Part shown: piece after piece, positions 26,485 to 36,500 of the stretch | Layout: each line of letters opens with the position of its first letter | How positions within the stretch are numbered: position 1 is the first letter of the stretch | Source of the DNA: Camarhynchus parvulus | Lineage: Eukaryota > Chordata > Aves > Passeriformes > Thraupidae | Direction of reading: 5' to 3' | DNA: 64,000 nucleotides | Assembly: GCF_901933205.1 (NCBI RefSeq) | Contig: NC_044600.1 | Coordinates: 12,934,501-12,998,500, forward strand | Program-made: the position numbers and the translations under genes | Notes under the pieces: model-generated | What the model saw: only the letters and a program-made list of their open reading frames with translations | What the model was told of the DNA's origin: nothing | Database searches by the model: none

Positions 26485-29031
26485 TAAGATAGCAAGAACA
26501 GTCTTTTTCTTTTCCAACACTGGATGCCATTATTGCTGGACCATCGCCTAGGAATTTTATCTCTTCACAGAATTCCTCACCTTAAGAACAAGCAAAACTT
26601 TGATAGAATCACTAAAAACCTTTCAGTATGCATTCTATCTGCATACACTCAGGAACTTGAAAAAATAGACTCAGATACAGAGGAAAATCACAGAGCAAAT
26701 TATGCAGAAATGCCCCAAAACAATTCTCCTATTGCTAGCTTGAAGATCACCACCAGCACCTGGAACAGTGTTAAGATGGAAACCCATGGAGTAGGAACAA
26801 AATTGTTTCAAGCAGATCACTATGGCTCGAGGTGGCTTGGGAAGGTTCATAAATTGATAAGCACCACCAAAGGATCGTAAGCCTCCACATCAATTGTATA
26901 AAGATTACAACAGAGCCACTCACTGCAGTCATTCTGAAAAGGTTATGGGTTTCACAGGTGTGCACTGTCAGTTCTGATTAAGCTTAAACTAAACCAGTTA
27001 TCTATAATGTTGGATTGGAAGGAGTTTTATAGCTGAACACAAGGTAAATCAAATTCAGGATACACATCTGTGGAAAAACACAGAGGGCCAAAGTTCACAG
27101 TCCTGACACAGGCGAAAAAATCCAACTCTCCAAACTCAGGAGGAGATTTGCCTGTAAAAGATCCATCAGTCTGGCTATTGTCCTGTGTTCTGTCTCAGAA
27201 AGGAAAGTTATTTTGTCACAGCTTTGGGTTTTCCTTCTCTCTTCAATTTACTATTCACTCTCAAAATGCAGACTGCTTTAAGATTATTATCTACTTTCAT
27301 TTCTAAATTGCCTAGAGTTTACCACTTACCTGAACATGAAATTAATTATACACCTATACTTTTCTCTACGCAGGATGTAAACTAAAATAGCAACAAATTC
27401 ATAATGCAATTTTTCATCTTTGCAACTAGGAATCCTTCCAAAACCAACAATTCATATCAGATTTTCCTAGAGCTATGCAGGAAGAATGTGGGTGAAATTC
27501 TGCACCCAAAAAACATTGTTAACAACTCAATCGATTTCATAGTGCCAGGATTTCACTCAAAAAGTAAAGAAATTAAAAATACATTCTTAGTAGTTGACAC
27601 AAATTGCAAAAAGTACAATTTATTTCCAAAAATACTTTGCATTAAGTCTGCACTTTAAAGTGCTTCTATTGACTCACAGCATTAATAGATGGCAGGAGCA
27701 AAAAAAAGTATTTGCTTTTGCAACATCATTATTTCCTTTGCATGCAATTATTTACTCGCCAAACAATGCTAGCGACAAATCGCAGCAGACTCTGAAGTCA
27801 TCTACACCAGCAGATTTTTAACCCAAGGTAAAAATAAACAGAAACATCTGTAAAGTAATCTTGCAGAAAGCTACGTTTATTAACAAATACATTTTCTAAT
27901 AAAACACCATCTGCAAGCAACCCTCAGCTTCCACTTGATATAAATAGGCCTTTTACTGTTTTCAGATGCAGTTCCCAGAAAATTATTCCAAGCTCTACTG
28001 CAAAACACATCAGTCTTTGTTGCTGCCTGGAATGTTAATAAATAACATCAAGTTTTTAAATAGTCAAACAAATTATTGGCTTGAAACAATTATTCCAATA
28101 GAAAAAGCTGACCTTTTGCAATAAAATAGTTTAAGAATGCATTGCTCCTCATTCATAGGATAAAAATATTACCAAGCAGGGAAATATTTTTGGGAAAACA
28201 GAAAGCTATGAAAAACCCATCTTGCAATTCTGCTTATATGTACACTGTACACCTACCTTCCAAAGGTTACAGGCTTAGAGAAACTCAGACTAAGAGAAAA
28301 AATACACAGAGTATAAATAGTTCAATCCATATCCTTATTATACATTTGTGCTTGGAATGGACACGAATATGAACCAACTAAAATGTTCCTCACAGGACTA
28401 CTGTTCTGACCAGCAATACAAAATTCAACAGCTTAAACTGTTGGTTGCAGAGATTGGGACTGAATCCCAGTATTAAGAGCTCTTCAAAATGCATAAAAGC
28501 TTCAATGGGACACATTTTCATAAGCATTATTCACAACTTAAGTCATATTAATTCCAATAAAAAGAAAAAAAGGAATTTAGCAAACTCTGCAAATAAACTC
28601 CTTACTGGCAGGACTGTTTAGTACCACTGAAATTTGAACACTGCCATTTTTCCTTAGAATTTAAAATACCAATCTGTCTATCAAACTACCTACTAAGTGA
28701 GAATTCAAGAGTGAAAATTGCAGATGAACTGAGAGATTAGAGTTCCCTGTCCAGAACCAGTATAGCTGGTATACATATATTACACTCAACAGAGATCTAG
28801 CCTTTTAATATTAATCATAAACAAGAAATGTTAGTATTCCAAGCTGTGCTTTAAAAACTACATTAAATATTGCTACTGGGACTGTCACAACAAACTGCTG
28901 AAAGTCATGCACATTCTAGAAAAAGGAATACACTGTACTGTTTATTCCAGTAATGCAACTGCATATTTCCAGAGAAAAATATTTAGTGAATGTAATACTC
29001 AAGCAGTACTAGAGAGAAGATATTTTAAACC

Positions 29032-29037
29032 ACTTAC
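29032..29037 (-). promoter_or_regulatory. AFF2: 5' splice site of AFF2 intron 3
   Basis: On the minus strand exon 3 ends AGT GAA and the intron begins gtaagt, a perfect match to the donor consensus. The break after SE is where I remember the human protein continuing with exon 4, so the phase is 0. Confidence 0.93.
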
Positions 29038-29928
29038 TTCACTAACAGGAGGAATGTTGAGCTTTGGTACTTTGTTCTTCGAACTAGGTGTGTTCACTTT
29101 TCCTTCCAGCAGTGCTCCAAAGGACTGATTTCCATATCCACTCTCAATTTCTATTGGGGGTTTCAGTTCAGGTGAGTCATTGGGTACCTGGTCCTGACCA
29201 TCCATAGGCCTGACATAAGCTGTAGGCTTTTGCTGGACCATGCTGTTCTTACAGTGAAGTCCTGGTGGGAAATTCTGAGTGGAAAGACCATTGTTTGCAG
29301 TTAACAAAGAAGTGGAAGGAAGTGGAGATCCAGGACCATGGCCTACAAACTCAAGCTCTGTGGGTGACTTCGAATGACTGTTCTCTTTGTAAGTGTGTTC
29401 TCCAGGTGCTGACTTTGCATGAGTGTGCCTCCTTGAATGTGAAGATGTTGCCATAGCATTTGCTTCCTCAGTTCCCCCACTTTTATGCTGCTCACTCTGG
29501 CAGTTGTAGAGATCTTCATACCTGCCCTGTGACTGGTCATGGGAAGAGCTGTGCTTTGTCCGACTCTGCTGACCACTGGATTGGCTTGGCTGGGCCCCAC
29601 TGGAGTTGTGACCACTGCGTGACCAGTCTGTCCTCGACTTCCTGCTGCTCTGGTGGCCGTGCAGCAAAGTAGAATTAGATGACAATGAAGAAGGTGGAGG
29701 CATTGATGTTGACGAGTTGCCACTGATCTGATGAGATGGGATCATCCTGTTCCTCGGTTCTGGGAAAAAGTTCTGTTCATTTTTGTCAATGGGTGTCTGT
29801 GGGACAGAATTCTTTGGGATTCCTACAAGGTGGCTCTGGTTGGAGTGGTTGGTTAACAGATCCTTCATCTCATCATAATTTCCCAATGTGTTCTGGACAC
29901 GGTTTGCAAGGGCGTCGCCTTTATTTGT
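29038..29928 (-). CDS. AFF2: AFF2 (FMR2) coding exon 3
   Basis: This large exon is 891 nt, exactly 297 codons, with phase 0 at both ends. It begins TNKGDALANRVQNTLGNYDE at an attttag acceptor and ends PPVSE before a gtaagt donor. Exon residues 1-27 continue the P-TEFb-binding segment begun in exon 2 (LGNYDEMKDLL is at about 15-25). Residues of about 28-60 include the conserved SHLVGIPKNSVPQTP. About 70-170 is very rich in Ser, Gln, His and Gly with no predicted fold, and is much less like mammalian AFF2. About 183-200 (KSPTELEF, GPGSPLPSTSLL) is again familiar. Residues 232-247 are the family motif QQKPTAYVRPMDGQDQ (29188-29235). No frameshift or stop interrupts it. An in-frame stop lies just before the exon, within the acceptor. 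Reading past the donor gives only about a dozen intron residues before a stop. The ELL-binding and C-terminal homology regions must be encoded further downstream, below position 1. Confidence 0.96.
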
Positions 29929-29970
29929 CTAAAATATATAAATAAAAAAAAAGACAAGAAAAGCGTGAGT
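29929..29970 (-). promoter_or_regulatory. AFF2: 3' splice site of AFF2 intron 2
   Basis: On the minus strand a T-rich tract (about nine T in a row after cttgtc, then an AT-rich spacer) ends attttag directly before ACA AAT AAA, which encodes TNK. The final TAG is also an in-frame stop, so the upstream reading cannot be coding. Confidence 0.92.
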
Positions 29971-32344
29971 AAATTCCTGATTTACAAGTTACTGCTCAGA
30001 ATAGTTGTCTTAGAAGATGGCAAATGTTAGCTGTTTAATGGTGTCATGCTGACATTTAATTAAATTTCAATTACATTTTGCATATGTTATGTAAGAAAAA
30101 CCTATCAATAACTGTGTTCAAAGAATCTCTTGAAACAGGCTTGCATCAGTAACACTTGTCTACTGCTTCCCATTTTCTTAAATATGCTCTCAGAGAACTG
30201 TTTAAATTGCATCAGTTATGGATGTTAGGCGCAAAATAAGCTGGGTTTATGTCAGAGATGTTTGGCTTGTACATTTCATATCGTGGAAAGCACAAATGCG
30301 CAATTACTGGCTACTGAGCATTTGAATTGTAATCACACAGTTGATACAAGTATGTTATTGCTCTATCAGCCCCTTGACCCACAGTCCTGCCATAAATAGA
30401 AGCTGGGCAGTCTGTAACAGCACCAAACTCTTCACTCCAGTTTAACTTCAATTACTTTTCCATAGAAAGTAGAGTTTGACCTGAAGTATCTAATCTGAAT
30501 CCAGAGAAGAAAAAGCTTCTACCACATGCTATGGTAGGTTCAACTAAAAGATCATTCAAAAATATTTTCTCATAGAACATAAACAGACATGATTGCCACA
30601 TTCTTAAGCATCAGGATTCTTCTGCCGTCTGCAGGCTGGTTGTGTTTCTTAATCCTGCTTTTCTTTGATTTCCAGTAATTATTAAATAAATACTGACTCA
30701 TATTTGTTTCACTGCTATTCTACTTTTCCTTTTGAAGCATTAAGTTTATTTTTCCTTTTCCCTTTCACTTGTGAAAAGCTGGACAAATAAGCTGGAAGCT
30801 ATCATTAATACACAGCTGATTTCCTTTCTCTTCCTGTTCTAACTCACCCCACATGGATGCAAAGCAGCAGCCTTCCTACTGACCTTTCTGTTCCACTGAA
30901 GTGACCAGCAGAGAACTAAAACATATTATTCCCCATGCTCATGGCTTTACAAGACTCAAAGGATAAAAACAAAGCTGAACTACAGTTCCTGTTCAAGCAG
31001 ATGGTTCAGTTCTACAGTCTGGAATTAAATGACAAAGTTATGTCATGATACAGCCAACTCTACTTCTGTTTGGAGGGGTTTTTTCACTCAATAAAACAAG
31101 TAGTGCTACAGTCCAATGGTGCCTTAGCACCAGGCCATTGAGATGGGGAAAATCAGCAGTAGGAGCTTGTGCTTGGTTAGAGAGTGTCACAGTTCTTTGG
31201 TGAGGGATTCTGCTATGCCCCTGATCCCACTTTCCTCAAGTATTAAAGAGAAGTTCGAGTGATGAAAAAATTCATGCATGGATTTCTCCTGAAATATCTA
31301 CTTACATTAGACACTGCTGAACTAGTCAGAGGATGAGCAGAGTACTAACATGCCATAAAAATGTTAAAAAAAGAAGATAATAAATGCAAATTTCCTTTTG
31401 CTCATTCTCAGGGATTGTAACATATATTAGGACTGCAATGAGGCAGTGATTTAAAAATTAACTGTTCAATGTTGTTCCCGTCTCTATACATTTTGCCAGT
31501 GCTCCTAAGTGATACAGTTAATAATCCCAGTTGTAGAGAACCACGAATCACTTTAATTCACTAAGTCCCTAGGTTGGTCATTTTAGTGGCAAAAATTATA
31601 TTCTAGCTAAGCCAAGAATAAGCTCTTTGTATATGAGCAGTCTCCTTCAACTGAGTTGCACAATGAGCTGTTTGGGCAGCAGCCAAAACCAGGCTTTCTC
31701 TGTTCAACCCCCAAATTTAAAACAAGGAGATTCCATTGTGCTTAAGGGCCCAGCAGGAATTATGATTCGAAGTCTAAACACTTACATACTTGTTCTGTTT
31801 CCTCCCTGCCCAAACACTTTAACTCCTTACGGGATAGAACATGGGAAATAACAGCACCAAAAAAAACCTGACCACCAACCTTCACCTCTGTGGTTCAGCT
31901 ACACTTCCAGGGAGCATTTAGCTTACTTTCCAGAAAGCACAATTTAAAAAAAAAATAAAGGTACTGACAACATATCATAACTGTAACACTTCAACATCCC
32001 AGCACACTAAATGGCTCTTGTCTAGATCCTCACAGAGAAAATGTTTTAACTTGAAAGTAGATCTTTTCAATTATTTTATGTTGGAGGTACCTAATTCTCT
32101 CCATGTATTTTCTTTTACATGTCACATGATGATAAATAGAACTTTGCTTTGTATTAACTCTACTTTATGCCTAATGTTCATATCCTGGGGATAAGAGACA
32201 TTGTATAAATGTTAGGTAGTATTATCATTATTATTATTCATAGTCTTTTACAGGGAACATTAATAAAAACATATTTACTGAAAACCATGGAGATTAAATT
32301 ATTTTAAACATCCTTAGTGTATTTTAAGTACACTAAAGCTCATA

Positions 32345-32405
32345 TCCAATGGTTACTGAAGTCAATGGAAAGATAATTACTCTTTTCAGTGGCCTTTGGA
32401 CCAGT
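32345..32405 (+). repeat. possible ancient amniote interspersed repeat
   Basis: The words tgaagtcaatggaaaga (32357-32373) and ttcagtggcctttggacca (32385-32403), with actc between them, match a dispersed motif I associate with old repeats of turtles, crocodilians and birds, where gaagtcaatgg and ttcaatggg..ttggatcagg form an imperfect inverted pair. I cannot name the family. Confidence 0.4.
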
Positions 32406-35400
32406 CTACAAAGCAAAAAAACCCCATTATTAATGGTAATTTGGCTTAAATTTAAATAAAATTAGAGTACACACAGCTAAGATGAGACTCAGGCATCACA
32501 CCACAATCTGAATGAGCTCAGGAATGTAGTGCACTGTTCCATCTGCATTTAAGACATAAAGCATAACAATAATGTTTTTACTTTATTTCCACAACAAATT
32601 CAGAGCTTGTACAAAAAGCACAGTACTCTTGACAAGCCCAGATACCAGCACGAGAAACACAAAATCCAGTCATAATTTCCCCTTGCTCTTTGTTACTTCC
32701 AGACTGGGGACAATTTCTACCTTCATGTGCTGGGTAATTGGCTGATTTCCTAAAGAAAACCTCTGTATGTCTTATTTTTCGAACAGCATGCTGAATCACA
32801 ATTTTGTTGCTATCAAGGAAATGCAGCATTTTGAGTATTCCAAGGCATAAATTATATGCCTGGTTTATGACTCATGGCTAGTAGCATTCCCCCTCATTCT
32901 AGGCTTCTGTTAATTTAGGAAATGCCCATCTTTCTGCATTTGCTTCTATTTCTTTCAAAAGCTATCTATAATAGAATCCTACTGGAAGACTAATTTGCTA
33001 GCTAGCTATTGCATTATAGTTTTACAAAGAAAAGAACTAATGCACTCAAAGTTATAGGCCCCATTTACAAGGGTTTTTTGAAAATTTGTGTGAAACTTGA
33101 GGTTTCATAATTCATTCACTTCCTTATGCCTCATAGTTAAACTAACCTCCAGAGATTAGAAGCTGAGATCTTTTTTATGCTAACCTTGAAAAGCATGGAG
33201 GGGCTTTACCTGAAAAAGATAAATGATTTAATATTCACCAAAGGCTCCACAATGGAAATGCTGCCCATTAGGTTCTCTTTCTCAAGCTGAACTCTTCTGA
33301 GGCAATTCCTTTGAAAAGTAACAAAAATACTCCTACTGTTTTCTTTTAAATCCTCATCTGTGAGTAATTCAAAACATTAAAAGGTATCAACAATTCAGTA
33401 GTAAAATTACAGCTTCTCTCAGGAAAGCTCCAACACTGCTTTTTCAAATGTCTGTTGCTGTTACACTGCAGGCCCTTCTCTGATCCCTTCTGCAAAATCC
33501 AGCATGAACAGGTTGCACCAGAGTTTGAAGGCAGGACCTGCAACCCACTTGCATTAAAGAGCAACACAACCCTTACTGCCTGACCTTCCCAAAATAATGC
33601 TGGATGTCATCATGTTGTCAAAGGTGTTGTTTTCCCACATGAGACACTGGAGCTTCAAAAGGAGACATTTATCTTTTAGCAAGCATGGAAAAATGTATTT
33701 TATACACCCACAGAAATAAGTATCTCTTTTCATCTAAGTGCACACATACATAAACTACAAAGAATCAATGTAGAAACACGCATTTGTCCAAAACTATAAT
33801 GAACACCCACGTTTTATTTGACAGAGGGAAAGAAAGAGGCTGTAACAGCTAGAGCAGAGAGATGATAGATGAAGGCAGATACTCCACACATCTCATGATA
33901 CACAATGGCAGTAGGATCCATGAGAAAATCTCAGCTCCTTGCTCTTTTAATGCAACTTTTAATATAAATTTCTTAGTGCAGTCTTAAAACAGCTGCCAGT
34001 TGTTCAGTTGTTAAAACTTCAGAAACAGCAGTGGTGGTTTGCCCTGCCCTGACCCTACCTGGTCCCTCTTCTGGATACTGTTAAAGCAAATGAGGAAGGA
34101 ATGATAAACAAGTAAGGACACTAGGTCTGGGAATAAAAGAAAGAAAAAGAGATGTTTCCTTTTTCCTGAAACCTGCTATTCCCAACCTTCTCTTTGTCAC
34201 AGCAGTGTCCATGTCAGCTCCCACCCTCAGATCTTTCAGAAATGTACCATGAGCTGATGCTCAGCAGCAGAGCCAGCCCAGTGAGGATGTGTGGAGCCTG
34301 TGCCCATCACAGGACACAGCACTTTGCTGGGCAGTGTTTTATCTCACTCTGCTCCCACTGAGAGTGACCAGGAGAGACAAGGGCAGCTTCTTGTGTGCAC
34401 AAGGCCTTAAGTCTCATGAACGCAGAAACATCTGGTCATCTCAAAATAGAGAAGAAATTCAAACTGCACGTGCAGGATATTTGTTCTCACATCAGGGTCT
34501 CTTCATTTTATTTTAGAAAAAATGTAAACAAACCTCTGAATTTAATTTTGCACTTACTTAAGAATAAAAATCACTACATATCCACTGAGAGTTAGATTCA
34601 GCTTTTAACAGTGCCTAGGAAATTCTACTGTGGCTGAGTCTTAGCAATGCAGAACTTAAAAAGGAAACAGTAGTCTATCTTTCCTAGTGTAAAGTGAAAG
34701 CAAGACCTAGCTTTCCTATCTCATTTTGCTTCTATCTGATTTTTCAAATTTAAGACTGATTTAATCAATGAATGTTTAACTACTTTTGCATGCAATTTCC
34801 TATCAATTTTTATCTTTCACAACTTATAATGCTTTTTTAGGGTGGTATTGTATTATATTTTGCTTAATCACATGAAGTTTACAAACTTCTCTGCCAAGCA
34901 GGTGAAAAGCAACTTAAAAAAAATTGCCCAGAAAGACCATCAGGATAATTTTTGGCTTTTAATCATTCACTTTTTGAAAAGAAACCACATTCTCTGTGTA
35001 CACTTGGTGCAAATACACACACACTAAATAGATCTAAAATCAGATATTGTCATTCTTATTATACAACAGATAGTGGTGATATATGATTTTAGTTCTTGCC
35101 ACAAAATTTTACAGTGTTTTGCCTACTGAAATCCAAATTTACCAAGTGTATGTCACAGGTAAGGATCTCAGCCTTGGGTAAAGAGTGAATCTTTATCCCT
35201 GAGAGGCATCCCTGCTCAAGCAGAGGGTCACCTGGGGTGCAGTGCAGCTGCACTTCAGGGAGAGATCAAATTGGGCTCATCCTGGTGGTGATATTTACAG
35301 GGTAAAGCAGTTGGCTGCTAATCAATACAATAGACAAGATAGATGTCTTCACTTTAGCTCTGATATCTTGCTCTGTACTTTGGTTATCTTCCACTTCAAG

Positions 35401-36346
35401 GTTTCAAAACCACCTTTTGAAATGTTTGTCAAGACACCTTTACTCTCTTGAACATGAGCCAGGGGCTTTCCAGCTGGCAAATTCATGCCAAGAAAGAAAG
35501 GCCTACTGCTCTTCAGCCTGCCTGAACCAAAGTACAGCCAGGAGTCGAGTGCATCCACCACACTTTCGTGGTCTATAATTATTAGACACCATGTGATAAT
35601 AATGGCAGCCTTTTCTCCTCCTTTTTGGGTGATTTTCAAAGAGCCCTCATCCTCCCTTACAGCTGCTAACAATGTAGAATGGAAAGATGAAGTGGTGGCC
35701 TTTCAATGGATGTCACTGATTGGGAGGAGAAAGAGATATGGAAATTTACATTCTGATGAATTCTTTAGGGAATGTCTTACTGAAAATCAAAGCAGCAGAA
35801 ATCATAAAGGGGGATATCCCTTGGTGATAAAAATCTCAGGCAGCAAAGCTCCTTAGAGAGAATAAGACTTGTAACAAAAGTCCCTTTCATATCCTTGTTA
35901 TGCTCCCCAAAGATTCAGTCTCCCCAAAGACTTCTTTGGATGGTTATGATTGCACAAGAAAGATTATGGACTCATTATTTATAGAGAGGACATTGGTTTT
36001 AAAAACTCAGATATATTTTCTTCCTAAAAATGAAAGAAGTTATTGTAAGCTTTGTAGGTACAAACCATTTGTAGAAATACCAGCTGCACATACTTCTACT
36101 GCAGGACTTTGCTGTGTGTTAAGAGGAAGAAATCTTGAACTGGACTGTAACCAATACTCCTGATTCTGCCAATGCAACCTGGGCAGCACATTCAGTTTGC
36201 TCTGCTGCCCTATGCTGATTTGGATAATCAGTGTATTCAAGAGTAGAAGTACCAAGGCAGATGCAACACTTCATTTCTTAGAGGGGATGAGAAGCTTTAT
36301 TTGTATTTGTGTAAGACATGCTGAAAATGCAAAATGTAACAATGTA

Positions 36347-36352
36347 ATTTAC
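36347..36352 (-). promoter_or_regulatory. AFF2: 5' splice site of AFF2 intron 2
   Basis: On the minus strand exon 2 ends CCCTACAAG and the intron begins gtaaat. This is a near-consensus donor directly after the PYK codons where the family alignment expects the break. Confidence 0.92.
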
Positions 36353-36473
36353 CTTGTAGGGTTCCCCAAAGAGGTTAAAACCTGAAGCAAAGAGATCTTC
36401 ATCTTGCTGGACTTCCTGGTTCCTTCTCTCCCATTCCTTCCGTTTAAGTGCACTCCGGTCTTGCTCATAGTGA
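36353..36473 (-). CDS. AFF2: AFF2 (FMR2) coding exon 2
   Basis: AFF-family proteins are nuclear scaffolds of the super elongation complex that bring P-TEFb (CDK9/cyclin T) to RNA polymerase II. The exon is 121 nt. It starts with one base (T) that completes a codon begun in exon 1, probably TG|T for Cys, then has 40 whole codons starting [20 protein letters not shown] and ending [14 protein letters not shown]. The basic ERRNQE stretch and LFGEPYK are hallmarks of the AFF N-terminal homology region. [11 protein letters not shown] and the LFGEPYK ending fit AFF2 as I remember it better than AFF1, AFF3 or AFF4. The acceptor is a pyrimidine-rich tract ending ctccag. The donor is AAG|gtaaat, so intron 2 is phase 0. 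The start codon is in exon 1, outside the window. The translated reading continues open for a few residues into each intron, but the splice sites and family alignment fix the borders. Identification is from memory of the family, not a search. Confidence 0.95.
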
Positions 36474-36500
36474 CTGGAGAAAGACAAAAATGACAACACA
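36474..36500 (-). promoter_or_regulatory. AFF2: 3' splice site of AFF2 intron 1
   Basis: Read on the minus strand, the sequence before exon 2 is tttttgtctttctccag, a good polypyrimidine tract followed by CAG. The first exon base is T, the third base of a Cys codon, which makes intron 1 phase 2. This agrees with human AFF2, where Cys precedes HYEQ (from memory). Confidence 0.9.

Larger units (their letters stand above)
1..29037 (-). other. AFF2: AFF2 intron 3, partial (at least 29 kb)
   Basis: Downstream of exon 3 the minus strand shows no further exon that I can recognise. In particular no VEEILREM-like reading, expected soon after this point in the protein, appears in the longer open frames. 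A very short exon could still be missed by eye. The sequence is AT-rich with two GC-richer patches (2340-2640 and 8720-9270), microsatellites near 0.56 and 4.3 kb, poly-A runs, a 13-bp tandem duplication at 20.2 kb and a possible DNA-transposon remnant at 19.3-19.8 kb. Confidence 0.85.
29929..36352 (-). other. AFF2: AFF2 intron 2, complete (6,424 nt)
   Basis: Bounded by matched gtaaat and attttag sites. It is AT-rich with scattered stops in every frame. It contains a short ATT-rich run near 32221-32240, a possible ancient repeat trace at 32345-32405, and no coding exon that I can support. Open frames at 35349-35856 overlap on both strands and resemble no protein I know. Confidence 0.9.

Noticed and set aside
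1..28900. AFF2 exon 4
   Set aside because: A short exon starting after SE and encoding a VEEILREM-like segment was looked for on the minus strand and not recognised. It probably lies beyond the window.
29343..29723. 126-codon open frame on the minus strand in a second frame of exon 3
   Set aside because: It overlaps the AFF2 reading frame, which matches the family throughout. The alternative frame has no recognisable content and is a shadow.
36278..36499. Longer 73-codon reading that includes exon 2 and flanking intron as a single small gene
   Set aside because: The flanks are intron: exact splice sites and the family alignment limit coding to 36353-36473.
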